A DNA stretch of 64,000 nucleotides from RUG14300 sp964391805 (lineage in GTDB: Bacteria; Bacillota; Clostridia; Christensenellales; CAG-1252), in the NCBI GenBank assembly GCA_964391805.1, contig CAYMNK010000001.1, forward strand, positions 124,001 through 188,000, given 5' to 3'. Position 1 is the stretch's first letter. Every line of letters begins with the position of its first letter. Positions 1-8,390 of the stretch are shown piece after piece. A program made the position numbers and the translations under genes. The notes under the pieces are model-generated. The model was not told the origin of the DNA and searched no databases. It was given only the letters and a program-made list of their open reading frames with translations.

Positions 1-1
1 T

Positions 2-1387
2 CAAAATGCTTTAGAAAAAGGCAAAATAAGTAAAATGATATGGAAAATTAGTCTTCCTGCAATTCTATCGATGATATTACAAGCATTATATAATGTTGTC
101 GATACGGTTTTTGTCATCAATATGGGTTCGGAGGGTGCTTTAGCCAATCTTGCACTTTCGCATGCTTTTCCAATACAAATATTTATGATTGCAATAGGCG
201 TTGGAACTGGCGTCGGTATTAATGCGATTTTATCAAAAAGTTTAGGTGAAAAGGATAATGAAAAATTGAATCGAATTGCAGGCAACGGTATCTTCTTAAT
301 TACTGTATTCTACGTAGTATTCCTATTATTCGGATTATTTTTAGCACGACCGTATATGCAACTTATGACCGATAATGAAATAGTTATCGACATGGGAACG
401 GAATACTTAACGATATGTTGTTGTATCTCGATAGGCTCTATCGGATATGCCATTGCCGAAAGATTTTTAATGGCGACGGGTAAAACTTTCCTTTCAATGA
501 TTGCGCAAATATCTGGTGCAGTAACAAACATCGTACTTGATTATGTCTTTATCTTTATTTGCGGATGGGGAATTGCGGGTGCCGCATACGCTACGGTTAT
601 AGGTCAAATTTTATCATTCGTCATGGCTATGGTCTTTCATTATACAAAGAACAAGGAAATAAACGGAAGTCTTAAATACACAGCACCTAAAAGCGAAATA
701 CTAAAATCGATATACAAAATCGGTTTCCCTGCATTTTTGATGCAAGGTATGCTTGCGTTAATGATGTTTGCGGTTCTTTTGATTATTGGAACAATAAAAG
801 ACGAATATACCACTAATTTATTATCGGGCAGTTACGGAATTTATTACAAATTAATGCAAATTGCCTTATTCGGTGCGTTCGGCTTATCTAATACGTTGAT
901 ATCGATTACAAGTTTTAATCACGGTAAAGGTGATTTACAAAGAGTCAAAGAGACAGTTAAATACGGAATAATAGATTCTGTAATCGTTGCATTTATAATT
1001 ACACTTATTTATCAACTATTAGCGGATCCGATTTCAAGGCTATTTGCTCTAACCATAGATGAAAGCTCAATAGTATCAAAAGAAGATATCATAAACACAT
1101 GTGAAACCGCACTCCACATAGCGACAATCGGTTATATATTTATGGGTTTCAGCGTGGGAATACAAGGTATTTTACAAGGATTAAGAGAAGTTTATTCTCC
1201 GTTAATAATTTCGTTCTTAAGACTTATTGCATTAGTTTTACCTATTGCGTATCTATTCACATTGACAAGTAATGTAACGACCACAATTTGGTGGACATTC
1301 CCAATAACTGAGTTAATAACGGCGATAATATCGTACTTTTTACTACGAAAATCACTTAATAAGAATCAAATTAAAATAAAACTATAA
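2..1387 (+). CDS. MATE family multidrug/Na+ antiporter, 5' end outside window
   Basis: Membrane exporter of the MATE family, which expels cationic drugs or metabolites in exchange for Na+ or H+. The first methionine in the window is at 35, but the frame stays open to base 2, and the residues before it (NALEKGKISKM) match the usual MATE lead-in to the SLPAILSM...ALYNVVDTVFV first helix, so the true start lies to the left. About twelve hydrophobic segments in two halves can be followed, and the second half starts near KIGFPAFLMQG. It is followed at once by a strong terminator, so it is the last gene of its unit. The substrate cannot be told from sequence. Confidence 0.93.
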   Translation, partial: QNALEKGKISKMIWKISLPAILSMILQALYNVVDTVFVINMGSEGALANLALSHAFPIQIFMIAIGVGTGVGINAILSKSLGEKDNEKLNRIAGNGIFLITVFYVVFLLFGLFLARPYMQLMTDNEIVIDMGTEYLTICCCISIGSIGYAIAERFLMATGKTFLSMIAQISGAVTNIVLDYVFIFICGWGIAGAAYATVIGQILSFVMAMVFHYTKNKEINGSLKYTAPKSEILKSIYKIGFPAFLMQGMLALMMFAVLLIIGTIKDEYTTNLLSGSYGIYYKLMQIALFGAFGLSNTLISITSFNHGKGDLQRVKETVKYGIIDSVIVAFIITLIYQLLADPISRLFALTIDESSIVSKEDIINTCETALHIATIGYIFMGFSVGIQGILQGLREVYSPLIISFLRLIALVLPIAYLFTLTSNVTTTIWWTFPITELITAIISYFLLRKSLNKNQIKIKL

Positions 1388-1400
1388 CTATTATTATGAG

Positions 1401-1430
1401 CTGTTTGACCATTCAAACAGTTTTTTTTTA
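1401..1430 (+). terminator. Rho-independent terminator after MATE gene
   Basis: An eight-base stem CTGTTTGA/TCAAACAG with a CCAT loop is followed by a run of nine T. It lies 13 bases after the MATE stop and rules out the long upstream extension of the mgtE frame that would start at 1396. Confidence 0.92.
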
Positions 1431-1583
1431 CAAAAACCAAAAATGTGCTCAAATATCAACAGATGTTTATAAATTGTGCTTTACTTCTTTAAGAATTATC
1501 GATTATTATGAACACATCCATCGACATTTAATCGATTTTTTTCATGGTAAAATATGCAGATATGTGCAAAGGAGGCTGATGAT

Positions 1584-1754
1584 ATGGAAAGTGATTGTTA
1601 TCATAGTTTATACAAAAATTCATATTCAATTATCTATTTTAACCCACAATCCAAGGAGGCTTTTTATCATGAAACATGGCAAGAGAGAATTGTTCCTTCT
1701 TCTATCGTCGGATATTTATTCATGCAAATTAAAGAAGGAGCTAAAAAAGTTTAA
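1584..1754 (+). CDS. Small ORF (56 aa) overlapping the start of mgtE
   Basis: A 56-codon frame beginning MESDCYHSLY with a strong ribosome site (AAAGGAGG, about 7 nt before the ATG). It runs out of frame across the mgtE start and ends 85 bases inside mgtE. The mgtE ribosome site and start codon therefore lie inside it. I recognise no family. It has no signal peptide and is rich in aromatic and charged residues. It could be a real small protein or a regulatory upstream ORF whose translation sets access to the mgtE start. Support comes only from the ribosome site and position, so confidence is moderate. Confidence 0.5.
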   Translation: MESDCYHSLYKNSYSIIYFNPQSKEAFYHETWQERIVPSSIVGYLFMQIKEGAKKV

Positions 1755-2922
1755 AACAAAAACCATTATAGAGGTTATACCATTAATTAGTTGTGAGCAA
1801 CAAGCTCTACTTTTTTCATCTATTTCCAATAGAAAAATAGAAAAAGTTATTTCATTATCCCAAACAAATTCAAATAAGGTTACGAATAAATCAAACATGG
1901 ATAAAGACAGAGATAAATCAATCTCACTGTATTTATCACATGATTATATATCAATCCCGGTAAATTCAACTATACCATCTGCAATGCATTTGCTAATCGA
2001 GAAGGCCGAGTATTGTGAAAATGTTTATACGGTTTTAGTTGTTGATAATGAAAAATATATCGGTACAATTGATTTAAAAAATCTAATTATTGCAAGAAAA
2101 GATGATGATTTTAAAACTTTAGTAGATAAAAAACACCCATTTTTTTATGAAGACGAAAAAATCGATAAATGCTTAACAAAAACTGATAACAACCGAGTTT
2201 TATATCCTGTTTTGAATAGAAACGGTTATCTTATCGGGGCTGTTTTACAAAAAGACCTAAAAGAATTAAATGTGGAAGAATTTAAAGAGGATTATGCTAA
2301 ATTCGGTGGATTAATTGATGATGAGGAAAAAAATGAACCGTTAAATAAATCAATCAAAAAGCGTATTCCTTGGTTGATTATACTTTTATTTTTAGGATTA
2401 GCAGTATCAGCAGTTATCGGAAATTACGAAAAGATAATTGCAACATTTCCGGTTATTGTTTTCTTTCAATCAATGATCCTTGATATGGCTGGTAATGCCG
2501 GCACGCAATCTTTAGCCGTAACAATACGCAGTATTTCGGAAAATTATGATAATAAAACAAAATCTTGTGCTAAAACTATTTTTAAAGAAATAAAGATCGG
2601 TATCATCAATGGGTTTTTAATTGCAATTATATCCTTTTTTGTTGTATTTGCCTATCTTGCGTTTACAAAACAAGAATTATCTAACGGCTTTGCCTTTAGT
2701 TATGCAAATGTAGCAATTGTTAGTGGTATCGTAGCATCAAGCATGTTTATTTCAATATGTTTATCAAACTTTATTGGGTCATTTTTTCCAATTATACTGA
2801 CAAAGATAAAAATTGACCCGGCGGTTGCATCAGGTCCATTTATTACCACCATTAACGATATAATAGCTATATCGATCTATTATGGATTAAGTATATTATT
2901 TTTGAAACAATTTATTTTTTAA
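1669..2922 (+). CDS. mgtE: MgtE-type magnesium channel
   Basis: Mg2+ channel of the inner membrane. The product is 417 aa with a short, reduced N-terminal helical domain (residues 1-70), a CBS pair (about 80-230) that senses Mg2+, and about five membrane segments (from about 250). The pore-family signatures are present: MAGNAGTQSLAV in the first membrane half and DPAVASGPF near the C-terminus. I chose the ATG at 1669 because AAGGAGG sits 9 nt before it and because longer in-frame starts cross the upstream terminator. The N domain is shorter than in classical MgtE (about 450 aa in total), so gating may differ. A small gene follows 21 bases later, probably co-transcribed. No M-box riboswitch was recognised upstream. 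Confidence 0.92.
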   Translation: MKHGKRELFLLLSSDIYSCKLKKELKKFKTKTIIEVIPLISCEQQALLFSSISNRKIEKVISLSQTNSNKVTNKSNMDKDRDKSISLYLSHDYISIPVNSTIPSAMHLLIEKAEYCENVYTVLVVDNEKYIGTIDLKNLIIARKDDDFKTLVDKKHPFFYEDEKIDKCLTKTDNNRVLYPVLNRNGYLIGAVLQKDLKELNVEEFKEDYAKFGGLIDDEEKNEPLNKSIKKRIPWLIILLFLGLAVSAVIGNYEKIIATFPVIVFFQSMILDMAGNAGTQSLAVTIRSISENYDNKTKSCAKTIFKEIKIGIINGFLIAIISFFVVFAYLAFTKQELSNGFAFSYANVAIVSGIVASSMFISICLSNFIGSFFPIILTKIKIDPAVASGPFITTINDIIAISIYYGLSILFLKQFIF

Positions 2923-2943
2923 ATGATTAAAGGAGATATAAAT

Positions 2944-3396
2944 ATGTCAAAAATGTTTAAAATTATTCAAGAATATAAAAAAATGTCTTTTGCAAAAAGA
3001 TTATATATAATAAATGAAAAATCACATTTAACTATGGATAAAATTCATAAGATGAATTTACCTTATTGTCCGGAATATGTGATAACTGCATTTATAATTA
3101 ATAATGCAATCAAAATAAGCTCTTTTGATGAAAAAATATTAGAAAACATAATTCCTTTAATAAAAAAAGCGTTTGGAAAAGACATCGATATTCAATCCAT
3201 CAAGATAAACTGCTTGTTGAGTAAAGATGATTTTTCGAATAAATGTATAGATAATATGAATAATTTATTATTGGACAAAGAATCTAAAGTTCAAAAAGAG
3301 ATAATATTGATTATTCTTTGTATACTATCTAATTTACGCAATCCTAATAGAACCATTAGAAAGTATATGATGTTAATTAGAGTTAATTTAAAGTAA
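2944..3396 (+). CDS. Hypothetical protein downstream of mgtE
   Basis: A 150-aa, Lys/Ile-rich, probably all-helical soluble protein beginning MSKMFKIIQEY. I do not recognise a family. The start at 2944 is preferred over 2923 because AAAGGAGATATAA lies just before it. It follows mgtE by 21 bases on the same strand with no terminator between them, so it is probably the second gene of the mgtE transcript. There is no signal peptide or membrane segment. A role linked to Mg2+ transport is inference from position only. Confidence 0.7.
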   Translation: MSKMFKIIQEYKKMSFAKRLYIINEKSHLTMDKIHKMNLPYCPEYVITAFIINNAIKISSFDEKILENIIPLIKKAFGKDIDIQSIKINCLLSKDDFSNKCIDNMNNLLLDKESKVQKEIILIILCILSNLRNPNRTIRKYMMLIRVNLK

Positions 3397-3875
3397 TTGA
3401 CTGATTTTCGTCAGCTGTCATATTAATTTATGATTAATTCGGACAATTACTAATCGCACAGCAAAGCCGAAATCCGAGTGTAACGAGGATCAAACGGCGT
3501 AGGCGTTTGGTATCTCGCGGAAGTTAATGAAAAGTTTTTGTTATTGAATCCGCTCTAATAACAAGGAAGCAGATATCGACGCTAAGCGTCGCCCTGCGGG
3601 TTCGACTACGGTTTTCAACCTTCGCTCAGTATGACATGATGGGTTGCTTGCGTTTACCGAGATATGGAATTTTGCTTAGTATGACATTTGATGGTGCAGA
3701 GCTATTCATAGTTTTTCGCACAGTATACCATTGGATAGTATTCGTTATCGTCCGCAAGATACCAAATTGTTGCACAATTTGATTCGCACAAAGCGCGAAT
3801 TTCGACTCCGCTCAGTATGACGGCGGACGAGATGATGTCAATTGAGTTATGCTATTCTGCCTCGAAATGACATAA
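3397..3875. repeat. Intergenic gap with two dispersed-repeat copies
   Basis: This 480-base gap holds no plausible gene. It contains two copies of the repeat family seen throughout the window, with the core CGCTCAGTATGAC at about 3623-3635 and a close variant at about 3809-3821. Each is preceded by short inverted repeats (GACGCTAAGCGTC, AAATTGTTGCACAATTT). The motif GTCCGCAAGATACCAAATTG near 3750 recurs at 32340 and 14096. Confidence 0.75.
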
Positions 3876-3907
3876 CAAAAAAACTGCACTCTACAATGCA
3901 GTTTTTT
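3876..3907. terminator. Bidirectional terminator between mgtE unit and Gx transporter gene
   Basis: The stem AACTGCA/TGCAGTT has A-rich sequence on the left and T-rich on the right, so it can stop transcription from both convergent units (mgtE from the left, the Gx transporter gene from the right). Confidence 0.85.
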
Positions 3908-3965
3908 GAAGTGAAAGTCAAGAGTGAACAATTGCTGATTCTTCCAGTGGAACTACAATAATTTT

Positions 3966-4490
3966 TTACTCGTCTTTGCTGTTTTTGGTGTAGATAAGAT
4001 TTTCGGGGATATACTTGACTAATAACCATACAATTATGCCAATGATTAACCCTTGAATAGTGCCGTAAATTGCTAAATGCGGAAAATAGGTAAAGGGTGC
4101 TACCGTTCCTGTGAGTATACTCGCCATAGCGATTTGACCAAAAGCACCAAACATGCCTCCAACTGCACCGATTGCAATTAAACTGTTCTTACCGATCTTG
4201 ATAAGAAAATAATCTACTAAAACTGTAAGTAATCCGCTTACTATGAAATATAGTATCATAAACGGATTACTTGCTATAAGACCTAAAACTAAACATTTTA
4301 TACCCATGACGAGTATGCCCTCACCTATTCCGTAACATAGGACTGTAAATAGTATCACAATATCGGATATTGCAATTCTCGCATACGGTAAAAATGAAAA
4401 AACGGGCGGAATCAACGATTCAAGATATCCTAATAAAACGCTAATAGCAGTAAATATTGCTACAATAAATAGTTTTTTCTTACTCTTCAT
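3966..4490 (-). CDS. Gx transporter family membrane protein (Hpre_diP_synt_I family)
   Basis: A 174-aa integral membrane protein with about five hydrophobic helices, of the family once labelled heptaprenyl diphosphate synthase component I and now called Gx transporter, with an S-component-like fold. Glycine-rich helices such as GAVGGMFGAFGQIA and an ARIAISDIVILF segment are typical. The ATG at 4490 is favoured over a GTG at 4499 because TAAGGTGG lies 5-6 nt before it. The NusG-domain-II gene ends 10 bases upstream. This two-gene pairing is conserved in Clostridia and usually sits near ApbE or Rnf-type redox genes; none is seen here. The substrate is unknown. Confidence 0.85.
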   Translation of the reverse strand: MKSKKKLFIVAIFTAISVLLGYLESLIPPVFSFLPYARIAISDIVILFTVLCYGIGEGILVMGIKCLVLGLIASNPFMILYFIVSGLLTVLVDYFLIKIGKNSLIAIGAVGGMFGAFGQIAMASILTGTVAPFTYFPHLAIYGTIQGLIIGIIVWLLVKYIPENLIYTKNSKDE

Positions 4491-4500
4491 ATTTACCACC

Positions 4501-4866
4501 TTACTTCAACTCTATCGTGATCATATTGGGTAGACATACAATACAATCTTTTTTCTTTGATATTTTTCCCTTTAACACACAGCATCCGTCGTCGCAATCG
4601 CTTTCTGTCACAGTTACGCCGTCCGATTCGATAACAATACACATTCCAGATAGTTCGAGTACCTCTGGATTTGTCCTATCGGCAAGCTTAACTGTTTTGT
4701 AAAGGTTGCCATCCTTATAAATGTATGCATAAGTAGGTTCTGTCTTGGGAATAAATAATACTAAAACCAAAATAATAACTAAGAATACTATTATTCCCAA
4801 AATAGCTAAATCCCATTTCGCAAGCGGTTTTTTATTCTCTTTATAGCTTAAAAAATCCTTTTTCAT
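4501..4866 (-). CDS. NusG domain II-containing protein
   Basis: A 121-aa membrane-anchored protein. A cytosolic N-terminus is followed by one transmembrane helix (about residues 22-42) and an outer beta domain of the NusG-II type. The C-terminal half carries cysteines in the pattern DCDDGCC...DCIVCLPN that is characteristic of this family and might bind metal or form disulfides. It is the first gene of a two-gene unit with the Gx transporter, the usual partner. It has a good promoter at 4883-4911. The function is not established; a role in extracytoplasmic flavin or redox protein maturation is inference from the conserved partnership. Confidence 0.86.
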   Translation of the reverse strand: MKKDFLSYKENKKPLAKWDLAILGIIVFLVIILVLVLFIPKTEPTYAYIYKDGNLYKTVKLADRTNPEVLELSGMCIVIESDGVTVTESDCDDGCCVLKGKISKKKDCIVCLPNMITIELK

Positions 4867-4882
4867 AGTTCACCTTGAAAAT

Positions 4883-4911
4883 ATAATAGCACATTTTTAT
4901 AATATTGTCAT
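4883..4911 (-). promoter_or_regulatory. Sigma-A promoter of NusG-II/Gx unit
   Basis: On the minus strand ATGACA, a 17-nt spacer and TATTAT. It is divergent from the promoter at 4930-4958. Confidence 0.7.
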
Positions 4912-4929
4912 TAAGGTTTGATAATTTTG

Positions 4930-4958
4930 TTGAATTATTTGATTTTTTTTATTATAAT
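4930..4958 (+). promoter_or_regulatory. Sigma-A promoter of membrane protein gene at 4990
   Basis: TTGAAT, a 17-nt spacer and TATAAT, ending about 30 bases before the start codon. Confidence 0.8.
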
Positions 4959-4989
4959 ATAGATATTAATACTGTGAAAGGAGTTAATG

Positions 4990-5814
4990 ATGAAGTACAT
5001 TAAATTGACTTTTCAATACATATTCAGCAAAAATTTTTGGAAACTGGCTCTCTTATCGCTTATTCCGTCTATTTTAATGAGTTTTGTTTCAACTTTTAGT
5101 TCGACCATTAAGTTGTTTATCAACTTCTTTTCGGTTACGGAGTTTGACTTCAAAAATATTCATGATTGGATTAGCGATCTTAACACGAATGCATGGACAT
5201 ATTATCTCGAAATGATCGGTATCTTGCTTTTGCTAAGTATTCTATTATCCATCTTTATCGGTACTATGCAAAGACATATGCGGACGGGTAAATTCCAAAT
5301 TACTAACATTCTCAAAAGAATAAACGAAAATTTTATGCCAAGTTTTCTCTCTTTAGGATGTGTTTACCTTTTGATTTTCATCTATGGAATTTTGGTTTCA
5401 TTGGTTACTTCTTTATGGTACACCTGGACCGGAGATAACATTGCAACCTTTGTATTAAGTCTAATATTTATGATTGTTGCCTTCGTGGTAATGGTATTTA
5501 TTATATCGTTATTCTCGATGACAGCTCCGAATATCGTATGTACCGGACAAAAGATTCGCGACTCCGTTTCGCTTTCGATTAGAACAGTCGGACCTAAAAC
5601 CCTCGATGTAGCATTATCATTCATTATTCCACTTGTGCCTCTATTTGCACTCCAAATAGGAATTTCCTACGCAAATACCTCATGGTTACAACGATTAGCC
5701 GATACATTTATGATGATATCTATATGCTGTTATTATCCCACATTGATATTTGTAACCTACTACGATTTGTTCGATAGAGATAGAGAAGATCTACTCCCCG
5801 AAAATAGACTATAA
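4990..5814 (+). CDS. Polytopic membrane protein of unknown function
   Basis: A 274-aa protein with about six membrane segments, starting MKYIKLTFQYIFSKNFWKLALLSLIP. Two hydrophobic hairpins flank a short extracellular stretch (SVTEFDFKNIHDWISDLN), and the C-terminus is charged and cytosolic (YYDLFDRDREDLLPENRL). It resembles the loosely defined YesL/DUF975-like membrane proteins of Firmicutes, but I cannot place it firmly. The second of two adjacent ATGs is preferred because AAAGGAG lies 6 nt before it. It is a single-gene unit with its own promoter and a terminator at 5873-5904. Confidence 0.75.
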   Translation: MKYIKLTFQYIFSKNFWKLALLSLIPSILMSFVSTFSSTIKLFINFFSVTEFDFKNIHDWISDLNTNAWTYYLEMIGILLLLSILLSIFIGTMQRHMRTGKFQITNILKRINENFMPSFLSLGCVYLLIFIYGILVSLVTSLWYTWTGDNIATFVLSLIFMIVAFVVMVFIISLFSMTAPNIVCTGQKIRDSVSLSIRTVGPKTLDVALSFIIPLVPLFALQIGISYANTSWLQRLADTFMMISICCYYPTLIFVTYYDLFDRDREDLLPENRL

Positions 5815-5872
5815 AAAAGGTCCAAAATCAAAAGAAATCGAACCTTATAATTGAATAGCTATTAATTAGTTT

Positions 5873-5904
5873 CAAGCTCGGTATTATTATCGGGCTTGTT
5901 TTTT
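5873..5904 (+). terminator. Terminator of membrane protein gene
   Basis: The stem CAAGCTCG/CGGGCTTG (one mismatch) is followed by TTTTTT on the plus strand. Confidence 0.8.
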
Positions 5905-5906
5905 AG

Positions 5907-6632
5907 TTAATTGAAAGACTTTTTGGTATATTCGTATAAAGAAATGCTTACTGCAATCGGAAGATTAAGTGAATCGATATCGTGAGAGTGATTGATGATC
6001 AACGGTTTACCGATTTGTAAAAACTCTCTCGGCAATCCCGATGCTTCGTTACCGAAAACTAAAGAAGATGGATATTCGAATTGAACATTACCTAATGACT
6101 CCTTAGCTTGAAGCATAAACGGATATAGAGTTCTTTTATTTACACTATCGAGATAATCATCGAAACTGTCGAAATACTTGAATCTGATATCGAATAACGC
6201 ACCCATAGAACCTCTAACAGCTTTGGGATCATAAATATCGACAGCAGGAGAAATAATAGCCAGGTCTTTGATTCCAAATCCGCACATAGATCTCATTATG
6301 GTACCCAAATTACCAGAATTTGACGGATTCACGAGAACAACGTGATTTGTATCGGGATCTAATTCTTCTTCAAAAATAGAAAAAATACCTATTGCAAAGC
6401 AATTCTCTTTTTGTGATAAAACATTAAATACTTTATTATTGTATTCGTATGGCACATTATTTTGTTTACACAACTCAATAATCGTGTCGGCACCTACTCC
6501 TTGACAATCTTGATGTAAATAAACTTGTTTACAAATATGCGGTTTTTGTTTCAATAACTCTATTGTGAGCGTGGTACCTAATGTATAACTCTCAGGGTTA
6601 CCTTTTTTATATCTTCTTGCCGTATAACTCAT
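5907..6632 (-). CDS. SpoU/TrmH-family RNA 2'-O-methyltransferase
   Basis: A SAM-dependent methylase of the SPOUT superfamily that modifies ribose 2'-OH in rRNA or tRNA. The product is 241 aa with a substrate-binding N-terminal third and a knotted catalytic domain. Motif 1 is NSGNLGTIMRS (about residue 104), motif 2 is LVFGNEASGLP (about 191) and motif 3 is SLNLPIAVSISLYEY (about 221). Its target (23S rRNA or tRNA position) cannot be told from sequence. It lies 14 bases after the PflX-like gene and is probably translated from the leaderless transcript that starts there. Confidence 0.9.
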   Translation of the reverse strand: MSYTARRYKKGNPESYTLGTTLTIELLKQKPHICKQVYLHQDCQGVGADTIIELCKQNNVPYEYNNKVFNVLSQKENCFAIGIFSIFEEELDPDTNHVVLVNPSNSGNLGTIMRSMCGFGIKDLAIISPAVDIYDPKAVRGSMGALFDIRFKYFDSFDDYLDSVNKRTLYPFMLQAKESLGNVQFEYPSSLVFGNEASGLPREFLQIGKPLIINHSHDIDSLNLPIAVSISLYEYTKKSFN

Positions 6633-6646
6633 TTTCTTTTGCCTCT

Positions 6647-7528
6647 CTAATATAATGTATCGCCCTCAAACGGCGGTATAAAACCTTCTCCTACACTATC
6701 CATTGATTGAATAAAACAATTTTCAAATCCTAAGCGTTTGACTGCTTGGACAACTCTTGTGTACTCAAGCTTTTTTAGCGGTCTATCGAAGGGTGGAATA
6801 TCGATTGCTTTACCTTGTGGAGTATATTGACTCATGAGTGATAACCAAATATCGGTTCCGTAACGCTCCTTTATTGTCTGAAGAACTCTCAAACTATCCG
6901 AAGTGTTATCGGGTAAAACCAAATGCCTGATTATCATTCCTCTCTTCATCAAACCGTCTTCAATAACGGTATTGGATGTTTGTCTATACATTTCGTCCAG
7001 TGCATCGATTACAACATCGAAATAATCTGCCTTTCCCGACAATTTATATGCTAATTCGGAATCAACATATTTGAAATCGGGTAAGTAAATATCGATCAAC
7101 CCATCCAATTCTTTCAAGGTTTCGACATTTTCGTATCCTGAAGAATTATATACTACAGGTATATTTGGTTTATATGTTAATAAAACTTCTTTAATAATAT
7201 GTGCGTAGTGTGTCGGTGTAACAAAGTTGATATTATGTGCTCCGCTATTCTCTAATCGTTTGATGCCGTTAACGATTTCATCGACGGTCACGTTATATCC
7301 CTTCGCCTTTGTACTGATTTCATAGTTTTGGCAGAATATACATTGCATATTACATCCTGAAAAGAAAATGGTCCCGCTCCCCTTTTCGCCCGATATTAAC
7401 GGTTCTTCGTACATATGAAGACCAATTCGAGCGATTCGAGGCTCGGCACCTACTCCGCAAACACCGACCGATTTTGTGCGATCGACTCCGCATTTATTAG
7501 GACATAAATTACACTCGTGAATATTCAT
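6647..7528 (-). CDS. PflX-like radical SAM protein (pyruvate formate-lyase activase related)
   Basis: A 293-aa radical SAM enzyme. The N-terminus carries an extra cysteine cluster (CNLCPNKCG), followed by the canonical CNMQCIFC iron-sulfur site in SGCNMQCIFCQNYEIS (about residue 60) and a TIM-barrel domain. It matches COG1313 (PflX), relatives of the pyruvate formate-lyase activating enzyme whose substrate is not established. No glycyl-radical enzyme is adjacent. The promoter's -10 box ends six bases before the ATG and no ribosome site is present, so the mRNA appears leaderless. The TrmH gene follows 14 bases later. Confidence 0.88.
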   Translation of the reverse strand: MNIHECNLCPNKCGVDRTKSVGVCGVGAEPRIARIGLHMYEEPLISGEKGSGTIFFSGCNMQCIFCQNYEISTKAKGYNVTVDEIVNGIKRLENSGAHNINFVTPTHYAHIIKEVLLTYKPNIPVVYNSSGYENVETLKELDGLIDIYLPDFKYVDSELAYKLSGKADYFDVVIDALDEMYRQTSNTVIEDGLMKRGMIIRHLVLPDNTSDSLRVLQTIKERYGTDIWLSLMSQYTPQGKAIDIPPFDRPLKKLEYTRVVQAVKRLGFENCFIQSMDSVGEGFIPPFEGDTLY

Positions 7529-7534
7529 GAAGTA

Positions 7535-7563
7535 ATTATATAGTTAAAAACCTAAAAAAGCAA
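7535..7563 (-). promoter_or_regulatory. Promoter giving a leaderless pflX-like transcript
   Basis: On the minus strand TTGCTT, a 17-nt spacer and TATAAT, then six bases and the ATG. The predicted +1 coincides with the A of the start codon. No Shine-Dalgarno sequence is present. Confidence 0.75.
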
Positions 7564-7587
7564 ATATAAGAAGATAAAAACTATGCT

Positions 7588-8148
7588 TTATCCGTTATTT
7601 TTGATATATTCAAGAAATTCGGGGGATTTATACCAATACTTGATTCCCCAATTTTCGAAGTTCCATTCATCGGAATATTCGTTACATTCGTAGTCGATAT
7701 AATACAAGCCGTCTAATCCTATAATAAAGTTAGTCGGGAAATAATCAATATTTAGGTCCTTAGTCCTTGCCTTATCCGCCATGATATGCGCTTGATCGAT
7801 GTATTGGCTAATATCTAAATCATTCTTAACAGCCTCCATAACTGTTTGCCCTTCGATATATTCCTTAACTATACGTTCTGTACTGAAATCAATCTCAATA
7901 AGACTTGGAATGCGGATTCCTGTCGAAATCAATCGATTATAATCGTTATACTCAGCCTCTATTTTATTTCCAAAAGAGTAGTAACTACACGGTTCATGAT
8001 GAATTTGTTTCAGTACATATTGTACACCATCTCTAATACAAATATAAGAGTAACCACCTTTACCCTTACCTAAAAAACCGATTATTTTATAATTATTGTC
8101 GTTAACTTTAACGGTATCACCGATTTTGATTGAAACTTCGTTTTCCAT
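7588..8148 (-). CDS. Small serine/threonine-kinase-like protein
   Basis: A 186-aa protein with a compact kinase-like fold. The N-lobe has a glycine loop GFLGKGKGGYSYICI (about residue 28), an ATP-site lysine in YVLKQIH and a hinge-like KEYIEG. The C-lobe retains only DYFPTNFIIGLDGLYYIDYE, reminiscent of the catalytic loop and metal site of aminoglycoside/choline-kinase-like proteins (N and D present, HxD replaced by DYFPTN). It is far shorter than normal kinases (about 260 aa or more), so activity is uncertain. The start at 8148 is chosen because the longer frame crosses its -10 box. It appears to be translated from a leaderless mRNA. Confidence 0.75.
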   Translation of the reverse strand: MENEVSIKIGDTVKVNDNNYKIIGFLGKGKGGYSYICIRDGVQYVLKQIHHEPCSYYSFGNKIEAEYNDYNRLISTGIRIPSLIEIDFSTERIVKEYIEGQTVMEAVKNDLDISQYIDQAHIMADKARTKDLNIDYFPTNFIIGLDGLYYIDYECNEYSDEWNFENWGIKYWYKSPEFLEYIKNNG

Positions 8149-8154
8149 ATTTAT

Positions 8155-8183
8155 ATTATAATATCGTTTCCATTTCAAGTCAA
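8155..8183 (-). promoter_or_regulatory. Promoter giving a leaderless kinase-like transcript
   Basis: On the minus strand TTGACT, a 17-nt spacer and TATAAT, then ATAAAT and the ATG. The predicted +1 falls on the start codon, and there is no Shine-Dalgarno sequence. Confidence 0.8.
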
Positions 8184-8244
8184 TACCCGATTTTTTATTT
8201 TTTTCATGGAAAAGTACTGTTTTATTCTAATAGAATGATATGGA

Positions 8245-8380
8245 TTTTAGATTCCGACGCATTGCGTCGCCCTGCGGGTTCGACTTCGGTCTGTCGACCT
8301 CGCTCAGTATGACATTTGATGGTATATTGCTATACAAAGTTTTTTGCTCCGTATGATATGATTGGTTGCTATCGGTTGCC
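8245..8380. repeat. Dispersed intergenic repeat copy
   Basis: One copy of the CGCTCAGTATGAC family, with the upstream hairpin GACGCATTGCGTC, the block CCCTGCGGGTTCGACTTCGG and the core at about 8302-8313. The same block order occurs near 3590 and 32190. It holds no gene. Confidence 0.75.
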
Positions 8381-8390
8381 TTAATTTGGA

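Noticed and set aside
1431..1580. Possible M-box (Mg2+) riboswitch before mgtE
   Set aside because: I looked for the conserved M-box segments and did not find them; only a weak ATCGAT pair followed by T is visible.
1396..1668. N-terminal extension of the mgtE frame from 1396
   Set aside because: It begins next to a strong terminator stem and crosses it; the ATG at 1669 has a good ribosome site and gives a family-like start.
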